Positions 44,708 to 55,328 of a stretch of DNA of 64,000 bases are shown here, piece after piece. The notes under the pieces are model-generated. The model had not been told where the DNA came from. It saw only the letters and a program-made list of their open reading frames with translations, and made no database searches. The stretch is from Bathynomus jamesi (Eukaryota; Arthropoda; Malacostraca; Isopoda; Cirolanidae). The translations under genes and the position numbers were made by a program. The DNA lies in the NCBI GenBank assembly GCA_023014485.1, contig JAJOZX010003211.1:324001-388000 (forward strand), written 5' to 3'. Each line of letters opens with the position of its first letter. Positions within the stretch are counted from its first letter, which is position 1.

Positions 44708-46669
44708 TGAACTGTTTTGGTTTAGGTCTAGGTTGTATTCTGATAGGTCACCCAAAGGGGCTATCCCTGATGGAGTCTGAATAGCTATACCATTACCTAT
44801 CTCTACTATGCCCTTATGAATAAGATTAATATAATCTGCCCCTATTAGCATTTCAATGTTAGCTACTGTGTTGTTAGTGATATGTCTATCAGCTATTTTG
44901 TAGTGTTTTCCCAAATGATTTATGGTTTGTTCTAGTTTGGGTATAACCAGTTTGTTTTGTCCTACTTTAGAAATAATAACTGCTTCAATTTTCTTGAATT
45001 TACTTTCTAAATGTAGTTCCAGGTCAATTGTCTTATAGCTATTTTTGTCCGAGTTATCCTTAACAAAGGATGCAATATTGAGGTTTTGTTCATTCGGGTT
45101 TGGTGTCAAACCCAATTTATTAACTACATTTTGCGAAACAAATGTTTGTTGAGAACAACAGTCTATAAGACATCTCACTGGAGTGGTACTACCCTCACTA
45201 TTCACTAAGTCCAAAGTAATAGTTGGTAAAAGAATCTCAGTGTTTCTTGTTACATTGTTTGAACAAGCAGAATGTCCCATGAAAGTGGCATTTTCTTGAT
45301 TACCTTTGTTTGGGGGAGGTATCTTTTGAGTTTGAGTACTATTGTTTGGACACTTTGGTGAATCACACATTGATGAGACATGTCGTAAACTTTTACAAAA
45401 CTTACACTTGAATCTTAACCTAGATTTACAGTCTTTCTTATAATGTCCCTGGCCAGTACACTTTTTACACAGGTTCAACTGTTCACATCTTTTAGCCCTT
45501 TGGTTAAAGTCTGAATATTTGTCACACCCAGTACTACTGTGTTCATTACTTGCACAAAATTTGCAATGTGGTGTGTAAGTTGAGGCAGCAGTTACATTAA
45601 AGTTCTGTAATGTAGGTGTTCGTGTATTATAGTTGGTCACATTTGATTCTACAGTATCAAGTTTTGTCTGTTTGGCTGTAGCTAGTTGGTCTCTGGGAAC
45701 AGTCTTTGGTTTATCCATAGTCTGGGTCTTATGTGTTGGAAAATCTATCAATTTGTAATTAGTTAGGATATTGGGGAAGTGTTTTCTTATTTGTTCTAAA
45801 TTAGGATAATTTTCTCCCGTCTTTAGAATTAAAATATCTTTAACCCTCGAAGGAAGGCACCTAAGTACTATGCTTTGTATAATCCAAGATGAAGCTTTAA
45901 TATCTATCTCATTGCTAACCAGTTGTCCTATAATAGCTTCTAATTTTGTATAAAAAATTTCCATATCACTATGGTTATCTTTTATGGGTGCAAATTCAAA
46001 AATTTGTTGAGATAATTCATATACAATCTCATCTTTATTAATGTAATTACGTTTTAAAAGATCAATAGCTACTTCATATGAATCCCCTACGGCTGGTAAA
46101 TAGGCTATCAGGTTATAGGCTGGGCCTTTAAGGGAACTAGTTAAGTAACTAAACTTTTCAACAGTTGAAATATAAGGTTTATTACCTATTAAATTCTCAA
46201 ATTTGTCAATGAAAGATGGGAATTGTACCGTGTCTCCTTCAAATGTTGGTACTAGCAAAATGGGTAACTGAGCCCTCAATTCTTGTGACTCAGGATTTAG
46301 CATGCCACTTAAATTTTGTTGAAGGTTAGCCCTACTTTGATTAAAATCAGAATTAGGTTTTTTTGGTGTTAAGTCAGTCAAACGAGACCGTAGTCTCCTT
46401 ATTTGCTGTTCAATTGAGATTACCTGATCATCATCATCAGCGTAAAGGTCTATCAATTGTTCTTCAGCCATTTCGGATTCAACTAACTCTGAAATACTCT
46501 CATTAATGGCTATTATTTCCTTCTTTTTAATTTCGAATTTAAGAATTACACTCTCTAAATTTTCCTTACCTGGTTGTGTAATATTGTTAAAAGTGTTCAC
46601 AGCCTTTGTAACAGCTCCCAACTTTGCCCCCCTTTTCTTTTTTAACTTTTTCAATTCCGCACTGTCCAT
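44705..46669 (-). CDS. BEL-b2 Gag-protease, open frame
   Basis: 654 residues from the Met at 46669, the first ATG after the leader. The N-terminus is Lys-rich and helical (ELKKLKKKRGAKLGAVTKA). The middle holds the capsid-like block LPILLVPTFEGDTVQFPSF. Zinc clusters CKFCASNEHSSTGC, CKKCTGQGHYKKDC and CKFCKSLRHVSSMC lie at about residues 360-430. The protease core VRCLIDCCSQQTFVSQ is at about 490 and EMLIGADYINLIHKG at about 610. It ends at TGA 44705-44707, in frame with RT. This is the only large retroelement frame here without an internal break. Confidence 0.9.
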   Translation of the reverse strand: MDSAELKKLKKKRGAKLGAVTKAVNTFNNITQPGKENLESVILKFEIKKKEIIAINESISELVESEMAEEQLIDLYADDDDQVISIEQQIRRLRSRLTDLTPKKPNSDFNQSRANLQQNLSGMLNPESQELRAQLPILLVPTFEGDTVQFPSFIDKFENLIGNKPYISTVEKFSYLTSSLKGPAYNLIAYLPAVGDSYEVAIDLLKRNYINKDEIVYELSQQIFEFAPIKDNHSDMEIFYTKLEAIIGQLVSNEIDIKASSWIIQSIVLRCLPSRVKDILILKTGENYPNLEQIRKHFPNILTNYKLIDFPTHKTQTMDKPKTVPRDQLATAKQTKLDTVESNVTNYNTRTPTLQNFNVTAASTYTPHCKFCASNEHSSTGCDKYSDFNQRAKRCEQLNLCKKCTGQGHYKKDCKSRLRFKCKFCKSLRHVSSMCDSPKCPNNSTQTQKIPPPNKGNQENATFMGHSACSNNVTRNTEILLPTITLDLVNSEGSTTPVRCLIDCCSQQTFVSQNVVNKLGLTPNPNEQNLNIASFVKDNSDKNSYKTIDLELHLESKFKKIEAVIISKVGQNKLVIPKLEQTINHLGKHYKIADRHITNNTVANIEMLIGADYINLIHKGIVEIGNGIAIQTPSGIAPLGDLSEYNLDLNQNSS

Positions 46670-46996
46670 GTCTAAGTCAAAATTGTTTAACTGGGGATCG
46701 TAATGAAATAGAGGACAAGAAGAAATTACCAGAGAAGAGAGAGAACAGACAAAACAGTCAAGTTTAAATTTGGTTTAATCCCCACCAAGTACTTATGTGT
46801 CACTCAGGTCTAAGCTTATAAGAGAATGAGACTCCTTAAATGTAAATGTTTCCTAGTTAGGCCCTAGGTTGTAGACCTAATTAGGCTTGATTAGGTTAGG
46901 CTTAGGCTTAGGCTTAGGCTAGACCATTTAGCCTAATTCTGCAATTTTTGTTAAGTAAGGTTAAGGTTTGTAAATTCCCCACACACGGACCACCAA

Positions 46997-47662
46997 TGCG
47001 AAAAATGCTCTGTATGAATTGGTCCACAATTAACCCACCCCTTATATCTCCAGTCTAACTATAGAGTAGATCAAGTCTAGCCTAGAGGGGTCAGCCTAGA
47101 GATTCCGGAAATGGTCCAGAGCGGGCAGATAAATTGAGGTCCACAGTAGGATTCCTCACAAGATTAGGTTAGGGCAATCTACCTTCACCTTTGTTAAGCT
47201 ATGAGTTGATGCTGGGTCTTAGGCCACAATGTAGGCCTAACTTGTCTGACCTAGCTTAATTTAATGTGATTAAATTGATGGGTTAAAAACTCAATTAGTC
47301 ACTTACTGTTAGTTATTGGAGTGTCTCCCTTCTCCGGTTGTGTAATTGTCGAGAGCGCCCTTGCTGGTACGTCCTCTCGCCCCGTTCTTCGTTTTCGTTC
47401 TCCTCTTCGCGGGGCTTTTTTCACCAGCGTTGTCTTGGTTTTTTCCTCGGTTGGTTGAGCGGTAATGTATCTATTACCGAGCACGCTCCTCCCACACAGT
47501 ATATAAATACTAGTGTGGAGAATAACTCTGGTGAGCAACCAATTGGTTTCATCCACCCAGTTATTGACATAAAAGGAATTTAATAATTGTTAGATTAACT
47601 ACCTACCTACTCAGTGAACCATTTTCGTTACCTCCCAACTACCCACTCATCAGTTTTCCATA
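46997..47662 (-). repeat. BEL-b2 5' LTR
   Basis: Partner of 40215-40879, differing at a handful of sites. A PBS adjoins at about 46979-46996. Confidence 0.93.
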
Positions 47663-47679
47663 TGTTTTTAACTTTGCGT

Positions 47680-48140
47680 CTTAGTATTTAATTGGTCCAC
47701 CATCAGCACCGATTACAGCCTCCAATCGAGTCGAAAGCCTCTTGCATCCTTCTATAGTTGTCGATTATCAGGTTGTCATCAAACACCTCTTCAGTTCACC
47801 AAGTGTTCCTGGTTTACGCTTTTGGATCTTTTGCTTAGCAATATTCAAAAGATTTTCTTTAGGCTTGAGATCGGAGAATTAGCTGGTCATGGTAGTACTT
47901 CAGTTTCAAGAATATCAAACCACGCAGATGTTGCACGAGCTGCATGAGTTGGAGTCAGGTCATGTTGAAAAATAAATGGTTCTTCTCCATAGGGCTGTTC
48001 TACAGACTCCAGCATGAAGTATTCTAAGATTTCTTGATAAACGTGACTACTGAAAGTTCTATTTACAAATGCAAGTGGCTCCAGCTCATGTGGCTCGTGC
48101 AACATTTGATTATCGAACCACTTGGTGATTTCTAACACTA
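47680..48140 (-). pseudogene. Tc1-like transposase fragment
   Basis: The frame 48138-47887 has EPFIFQHDLTPTHAARATSA (the FxxDxxxxH second-Asp motif of Tc1-type enzymes) and AWFDILETEVLP. Decayed sequence to about 47700 matches the expected downstream part. It lacks the N-terminus and shows no clear TIRs. Confidence 0.65.
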
Positions 48141-48289
48141 ACTATTGTCATCAGGCCACAAGGTTCTCCGGTTTTGTGTAAGGTAGATTAAAAAAATTTA
48201 TGTATTTATAATATATTTCAAATTCTCCTTTGATTTCGCACATTCAGACCTGAAGAAATAAATTCAGATGATGAAAACGAACAAACAAT

Positions 48290-48415
48290 CTTTATTTCAG
48301 ATTCAACAGGTACAAACATTATACAAGTGGTCTATAGAAGGTTAAGAGATAGTTGTCTGGAGCAGTGACTATGTAGACCAATGGAACACTATCGATAATG
48401 AACATACAATTGTGG
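48290..48415 (-). mobile_element. LINE-B 3' end fragment
   Basis: About 125 bp matching the 3' ends at 29365 and 56093 (ctttatttcag, caacaggtacaaacattata), a severely 5'-truncated copy. Confidence 0.85.
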
Positions 48416-48778
48416 AAAATGTAAGCTTTACTCTTTAAAGTTTTTATTTTGCATTACCAAATTTTTAATATTACTTTCTCCATGAGTAAAAAAAAATTAA
48501 TTTACCATAGTTACCCTTATTATCTTTTTTAACGCATCTAAGAAAATATCTCTCATTTTTTGGGCTAACAAAAGTATTGACCAAGATTTTACATTTCCAG
48601 CAGTCAAAATATTTATTAATATGTTTTAGAACTCAAAAGGAGATTTCATGAACAAGGTACATTCAAATAGATATATCTCGTACGCATAAGTATTAAAAAT
48701 GCACTAAAATTACAATCAAACATTGTTAATACACTGCGTTTCAAAGCAGTGGCGAGGGAATGTCAGCGCGCAAAGGGG
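48416..48778. other. Unassigned stretch
   Basis: AT-rich, no open frame or recognised repeat. Confidence 0.6.
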
Positions 48779-48786
48779 TGCCCAGG

Positions 48787-49508
48787 CAGTGGTGGGCACC
48801 GTTAACCAAAAAGTTAATTTCGATAACGATAATCCGTTAACCCCAATTTTTAACTCCGATAACGATAATCCGATAATTTTACTACAAAGTTAACGATAAT
48901 CCGTTAACGATAACTATTTCTTTACTAACATTTAAAAAAATCAAGGAAAAAAGCTTTAAAACGCATAGAAAATGTTTATTTATGCAAAATCCAACAATAA
49001 ATAGGTATTTAACTGTATTTTTATCAAGTTTTGCAACTTTTTTGCTTAATAACTTTTTTTTTTAATAAAAAATGTACTGATTACATGTTTTGAAACCCGT
49101 TACCCTTGTAACCATTAACTAAATTTTAATTTACCAGAGAATTATTATGGCGGGAACTGAAAGGTACATTTTACCATACGTATCTCCATACGTATTAATA
49201 TATATATAATATTATAGGACTTTTACTAACGTTAAAAGAACCTTCTTACCTTCAATAAAAAGCGCACAACCTCCCCTTGCGAGATCTGGAAGCAGACTGA
49301 AGTTATGGCGGTTTGAATTCATTCGCGGAGCGGTGATCTTCCTCGCAGTTAACGTGTTAACGGACTTTAACAGACTAAATATCGAGTTATCGGAAGTTAA
49401 CTGGTCCGATAACGATAAATGGAAATTAACTTCCGTTAATAGTCCGTTAAAAAAAGTTAACTTCGTTAATTAACTGTCATCGGATTAACGCTTTAGTGCC
49501 CAACACTG
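48787..49508. mobile_element. hAT-type MITE, copy 2
   Basis: Inverted relative to 5452-6095. Termini cagtggtgggcaccgttaac and gtgcccaacactg; TSD tgcccagg (48779-48786) and tgcccaag (49509-49516), one mismatch. 722 bp; about 110 bp in the middle (49175-49300) have no counterpart in copy 1. Confidence 0.9.
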
Positions 49509-49516
49509 TGCCCAAG

Positions 49517-50125
49517 TAAGGTTGATTAGCATACTACTAGACCACATTCACTAGATTGCGTGAACATGCTAAAGTGCTACAGTTACGAACTTTCAATTTA
49601 TGAAATATGTTACAGCCAGGGCTGTTATGCCCAGCACTTGCTTGAGGTGGGCTGACTGTATTCAGATCTACAGATCTACAGATCTACAGAAGCTAAGGCT
49701 AACAAAGACCCTAAGATCCACTCTAAGGCTAGCCCGAGAGAAAGGAGAGAGTAGGGGGTTAAGAGAAGAGAGGAGAATAAGGGGTTAAGTAAGGAGCAAC
49801 ACCTATCATTCGTGGGTTAACATTCATTCAGAAAAAGAGGGAAAAAGTCTCACCATCATCATCCGCCGGCCACTGCCGACAAGTCAGAAAAATAGTCGGA
49901 GAATATAGGAGAGGGGTGAAAGATGAAAAGAAGTAAATAAGAACGCTTACAAACCATGCAAACACAGTCTTAACTCACTGTCATACCATGCAAACTACAA
50001 ACATGCAAGAAAAGAGTTAGAGACATGCAAAGTAAGGAGGATAAGAAAAAAAAAAAAAGTAGGTAAAGTTAAACAAAAAGTGGGTTAGTTTACGCTATGA
50101 GCTACATCTACATTCGTGTTAGTCT
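49517..50125. other. Unassigned purine-rich stretch
   Basis: No coding signal. Contains three short cagatcta repeats (49673-49690), long gagaga-type purine tracts and recurring catgcaaac words. Confidence 0.55.
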
Positions 50126-51395
50126 AATTTTTTTTTTTTTTTTTTTTTATTGCTGGCATCACACGCTGGCATGTCACAAGCTGGCATTCATCGTCAACAG
50201 ACTCATCCTCGAGCACCACCACCAGAGCTCCTGTTGTTAACTTTCTTTTTTAATTTTAAACAACGTTAATATTTTTAAAATGTCTGTCAAGACGGTTCTT
50301 AAACACATTAACGCTGGTAGAATGAACGACTGACGCGGGAAGATTATTCCATTTATCAATTACTTTAAACGTAAAGAAGTTTTTAGCGATATTAGTAATG
50401 AAACGTCTGCCACGCAACTTGAATCCGTTATTGCGAGTATTACTATTATCGAAAGTGAACAATTTGTCAAAATTTACGTTATCGATGTTATTAACGATTT
50501 TGAAAACTTCAATAAGCTCCCCCTTAATCTCCTAGTTTCGAGTGAATACAAGTCTAACACTTTAATCCTATCTTCATAAGGCTTATTGCGCAATGCCGGA
50601 ATAAGTTTCGTGGCACGACGCTGAACCCTTTCTAACCTATCAATATCCTCACGCAAGTACGGGCACCAAAATTGAACGGCATATTCCAAATGAGGCCTGA
50701 CTAGGGACTTGTAAAGGGGCAATATAATATCCTTCGATTTAAATTCGAAATTACGCGCTATGAAGCCTAACATCCTATTAGCTTTTGCGCAAGACTCCAG
50801 GCACTGGTTCCTAACCTTTAAATCTTTAGTTACGCGTACGCCTAAATCTACTTCCTCGTCAACGCTCGCTAAATCCCTATCATCCATCGTGTACACGTAA
50901 TTATTGTTGCGAGAACCTATATGCAAAACTTTACATTTATCTACGTTAAATTGCATCTGCCACTTATCCGTCCACTCCATAATCCTATCTACATCGTCTT
51001 GGATCCTATTTCTATCGTCCTCGTTAACAACCTTACCGCCTATTTTAGTATCGTCCGCGAATTTTGACACGTTACTAATCAATCCTACATCTATGTCGTT
51101 AATGTAAATTACGAATAACAATGGGCCTAACACTGAACCCTGTGGGACACCACTACCTACCTCTAACCACCCCGATTCACTACCATTAACTACGACCCTC
51201 TGCCTCCTAGCACGAAGCCATTCTTCTAACCAGTTAGCTACCTGACCGCGGATACCGTGCGCTTTAACCTTCGCAATTAGTCTCCTATGCGGAACTGTAT
51301 CGAACGCCTTTTTAAAATCTAAATAAATAACGTCAGCTGCCCTATGCCTATCGTATTCGCGCACTATTTCGTTATAAAATTCTAACAAATTTGTT
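50126..51395 (-). mobile_element. LINE-D: CR1-like LINE, 5' truncated, poly(A) tail
   Basis: The T run at 50129-50149 is the poly(A) tail on the minus strand. ORF2 remains only from the RT palm onward, and the element ends near 51395 by 5' truncation. Confidence 0.85.
50256..51388 (-). pseudogene. LINE-D reverse transcriptase, C-terminal part
   Basis: VIYLDFKKAFDTVPHRRL (motif A), SGVPQGSVLGPLLFVIYIND, NVSKFADDTKIGG (FADD catalytic) and LGVRVTKDLKVRNQC, then the C-terminal KANRMLGFIARNF and LEYAVQFWCPYLREDIDRLE. A frameshift near 50465 separates the final domain (GFKLRGRRFITNIAKNFF, WNNLPASVV). The motifs match CR1-group LINEs rather than LINE-A/B. Confidence 0.88.
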
Positions 51396-51599
51396 AAACA
51401 AGACCTATTGATGGTATTGATTGTAATGATGATGATAATTGCATTGATGGTGCAGTGGTGGACGAGCTACTATGCTTTATTGCCAACAAGATTGACTATC
51501 TGGATCCAGTAATCATTACCAAGCTATGTGGTGATTTTTAGGATGATGGAAAAATTGAACGCTCAAAAAAATTTGTTTGCTAATTATTGAAAAATTATT

Positions 51600-52380
51600 T
51601 TTTTTGAGAGATTATTTTTATTTAGGTGCAATATTAAGGCTAAGTTTACTTTAAATAGACACAGTAATTATAGAAATAATAATGGCCCATTTAGACACCG
51701 TCAACATACTAGCTACAGACTTTTTCACTAGGCTGTTTTCACTAGGCTGCAGTGGTTTTAAGATTTATTTATAGGGGCTATTTCCCAGACCTAGGTTTTG
51801 CAGTTTAAGTTAGGCTAGGGCTGTATTGCCCTAAGTTTTTGTTTTTAAAGGCTTAAGGTTTTGAAGGTTTTTACTCAAGTTAAGTTAGGGCTATATTGCC
51901 CTTAAGTTTTAATAGGGGCTATAACAGCCATTTAATTATTTAGTTAGGGCTGTTGTAGCCCGGTTCGAGTTTCTTCTAGGTACCTACAGTAGTTTTAATC
52001 TCTTACCTTAGTTATGTATTTTAATTAAGCTACTTACACCTAGTTCTAGTAGGCCACTATTTAGTTAAGCAGGTTTTAGTTTTTAGTTTAATTGCTGTGG
52101 TTAATATTGAGGCTTAAAGGTTGACTTTAAGTTGCCCGGTTAGTTGGGGAACTACGAGAATTTTTTATGAAAAAACTAGCCCACTTGATTCAGCAGTCAA
52201 AATTTTTCGATGATTAACAAAGAGCTCCGTTTTTCTTTGTCTCAGAAACTTTTTTCTTTCTTCTTGTGGTTAATTAGGGAAACCCAACTTCACTAGTTGG
52301 TTAGAAACGAGGATTATTATTTTTATTCTATATTTATTTTGTTTATATTTTATTTGGAAACATATGTGGTTATTTTTACC
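51600..52380. other. Insertion of unknown type within LINE-C ORF1
   Basis: About 780 bp separate two ORF1 pieces and have no coding frame. The phrase agggctgtattgccct and variants recurs about five times (51770-51965). No clear TSD or TIR was found. Confidence 0.4.
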
Positions 52381-52643
52381 CAACTTTTTTTTTAACACTA
52401 ATAATGATACGGGTAGGTTAATTAAATGGCAGGGCCCTAGAAAGAGTGTTCAAAATATTGAAGACATTATTAGAATGTTTCAGCAGAAGGGTACTGATAC
52501 CTCAGTGTTTGTAGCCCAAGATTTGACTAATCTGCCCCCTCCCCCCCCGGTGTCAATGGAAAATATGGGTGTCTGTTCGCTACTTGCATCTATCCGGAAG
52601 GTACAAGAGGGGTTGGTCCTCCTGAGAGGGGCGATGGATAATT

Positions 52644-54916
52644 CACTAGGGAACAACATTTTTGTTTCTTGAAAACTATTTGGTGTTTCTTATAGAACTT
52701 TTGATGCTGATTCCAAATATGGTTTCAGAATTTTTCTATCACCCATAGTTTTCGAGAAAATAATATTTCCATTTACTCAGAGTTTTCCCAAAATATTAGT
52801 TAAAATTAAGTGTACTAATTTAATTTTACTTTCTTTTTTTTCCAGGTTAACTATATTTAATAGTATTTTTTGCATTAAAAAAATATAGCTATTTAAACAA
52901 ACAGATTTTTAATAAAAAGAAAGAAATTTTTTTCAAGTTTTGCTCAAATTTTAAAATTTTTCATAGTAGAAAAAATTGGTTTTTCATTCCAAAAAGTTTT
53001 CCGTGATTTCAATAATTTTCCGCCAGCATGAATCGAAACTGTATTAATCCCAGAAATACATTTTGCTACGTATGTGGAGAACTTACCATAATGGCACAGA
53101 GGAAGACGATGACCCGACTCGTGAAGAAGGCTTACGAACTTTATTTTGGATGTAAGGTAGGCGACCAAGACAAATCCTGGGCACCTCATATCTCATGCAT
53201 TTCCTGTGCCGTCACTCTTAGGGGTTGGATTAAAGGTACCCGCAAATCTATGCCATTTGCCATACCAATGATTTGGAGAGAGCCCAAGGATCACCTAACG
53301 AATTGCTATTTTTGTATGACTAACGTTTCAGGATTCTCTGCCAAAAATAAACATAAAATTCAATACCCAAATCTTGCATCTGCCATGGGACCAGTACTAC
53401 ATGACGATGATAACCCAATTCCAACTCCCCCAAAGTCATGGATACTGGATGAAGAGTCTGAAGTTGAACCAATGGAAATTGATGACACTAAAGATACAGA
53501 CTTTCAGCAACCCTGAATCAAATAAACCACGTATGATAACGCAGGTTATGCTGAATGATCTCGTGAGAGATTTGGACCTTCTGAAAAAGAAAGCGGAATT
53601 ATTGGGCTCCAGGTTACGTGAATGGAATTTTCTGGCAAAAGATACAAGCATATCGGCGTTCCGCATCCGCCAAAAAGATCTGATGCAGTATTTCTCCTCG
53701 TCAGGTGGTTTATGCTACTGTAATAATGTAAATGGACTGCTGTTAGCTCTCGGTCATGAGCACAAATCTGAAGATTGGCGTTTATTTATTGACTCTTCGA
53801 AGCTAAGCCTCAAGGTTGTACTACTTCACAATGGAAATAAATACCCTTCCATTCCTGTAGGGCACGCTGTCCACATGAAGGAATCTTACGAAAATATGAA
53901 ACTCATCCTTCAGCAGATTAATTATGACCAGTTTCGTTGGTATATATGTGGGGATTTAAAAGTCGTCGCGCTTCTTCTGGGAATGCAGCTCGGTTATACG
54001 AAGTTCTGCTGCTTCCTTTGTGAATGGGACAGCAGAGCCAGAGATTCGCATTATTTTGTAAAGGATTGGCCACTTCGTCAAAAATGTATCCCAGGACTGA
54101 AGAATGTGTCTCATGAACCCTTAGTTGACCCCAAGAAAATATACTTACCGCCACTTCACATCAAACTTGGCATCATGAAAAATTTTGTCAAAGCAATGAA
54201 CAAGGAAGATGAGGCATTCAAATATTTGAAGAAAAAGTTTTCACGACTTAGCGATGCAAAGATAAAAGAAGGGATCTTTGTTGGTCCCCAAATCAGAGAG
54301 CTCATGAAAGATCAAAAGTTTGATGATGCCTTGAGAGGAAAAGAAAAAGTGGCATGGGAGGCCATGAAGAATGTTGTCACAAATTTTCTAGGGAACATCA
54401 AAGCCTCTAACTATGAAAAAATAGTGCAGGACATGATTGAAGCATATAGGTTATTGGGATGTAATATGTCACTAAAAATCCATTTCTTGCACTCCCATTT
54501 AGATTTCTTCCCTGAAAACCTCGGCGACGTAAGCGATGAGCATGGAGAAAGGTTCCACCATGATATAGCTACTATGGAGAAACGCTACCAAGGGAGGTGG
54601 GATCCGGCAATGTTAGCTGATTACTGCTGGACATTGATGCGAGAAGCTCCTAATGAAAACTACAAGAGAAAATCAGTGACAAAGAAGTTTTAAGAAGAAT
54701 ATTTTAAATGCCAATCTGCCACTAATATAATTTTTATGAAGTATTTTTACTAACTTCTATACACTTTTTGAATAAATATTAAAATACAAATTTCTCAGTA
54801 ACCTTGGGTGATAGAGAAATTCTACGGCTAAATTCGGAATCAGCGTAAAAAATCCTATAAGACCGACCTGTTCACGTCCAAGAAACAAAAATAAAGTTAA
54901 AATTTGTTCCCCAGTG
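52644..54916 (+). mobile_element. TIR-Y: unclassified TIR transposon
   Basis: About 115 bp at each end are diverged inverted repeats beginning cactagggaacaa and (complement) cactggggaacaa. They share tttttgtttctt, gctgattcc, and ttctctatcaccca in variant forms. They bracket one plus-strand gene (53028-54693). The element interrupts LINE-C ORF1 between AMDN and VEVCTD. The TSD is not clear (ataat / tatat). Confidence 0.75.
53028..54693 (+). pseudogene. TIR-Y protein, unclassified transposase-like family, one frameshift
   Basis: Frame 53028-53516 continues in 53374-54693 after a single shift near 53510 (QQP | ESNKP), about 555 residues. The N-terminus is Cys-rich: CYVCGELT, HISCISCAVTL and NCYFCMTNVSGF, likely zinc-binding. 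The body has DWRLFIDSSKLSLKVVLLH, WYICGDLKVVALLLGMQ, FCCFLCEWDSRARD, EGIFVGPQIRELMKD and GDVSDEHGERFHHDI. Asp in FIDSS, Asp in CGDLK and Glu in HGERF are candidate RNase H-fold residues by position; this is inference. I recognise this as a widespread uncharacterised arthropod/cnidarian protein family. Confidence 0.75.
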
Positions 54917-55202
54917 ATATATCACCTGCAGTGGTTTGGTAGAAGTATGTACTGACACTGCTTCCCGGGTGGAGGCACTAGAAAGATGGAGGGTGCAGTC
55001 TTTCCCACCAGCATTGCCAAGCCCCACCTCGGTGAGGGTCCCATCAGAGTATGATGGGGCAAGGGTACAGGGGTTCTCTCAGCCTCCTTCGCCAGTACCT
55101 AGACACATCCCACTCAGAGATGGAACATTGCAGGAGGAATTCCCTCTTCTTCTAGATGATCAAAGACCTGTGAGGGGCAAGGTGCAGCCTACTCCCAGAT
55201 AC

Positions 55203-55328
55203 ATGAGTGCAGAGCCCTCTGCCGCTCAGCCTACTCTTGGATCCATGAGTGCAGAGCCCTCTGCCGCTCAGCCTCATCCTGGATCCATGAGTGCAGAGCC
55301 TTCTGCCTCTCAGCCTCATCCTGAATCC
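55203..55328 (+). repeat. Three 42-bp tandem repeats in LINE-C ORF1
   Basis: Units start at 55203, 55245 and 55287 and encode MSAEPSAAQPHPGS-like 14-mers. Confidence 0.95.

Larger units (their letters stand above)
40215..47662 (-). mobile_element. BEL-b2: full-length BEL/Pao retrotransposon
   Basis: 7,448 bp with LTRs of 665 and 666 bp. Close to BEL-b1 throughout the interior but with a shorter LTR variant. The flanks are tgttt on the right (47663-47667) and gtgtt or tgttt on the left, depending on whether the first T is counted, so the TSD is probable but not exact. Gag-protease is open across its full length. Confidence 0.95.

Noticed and set aside
53028..54693. TIR-Y gene as a host gene.
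   Set aside because: It sits between inverted repeats inside a LINE ORF1 and has a frameshift; mobile origin is more likely.
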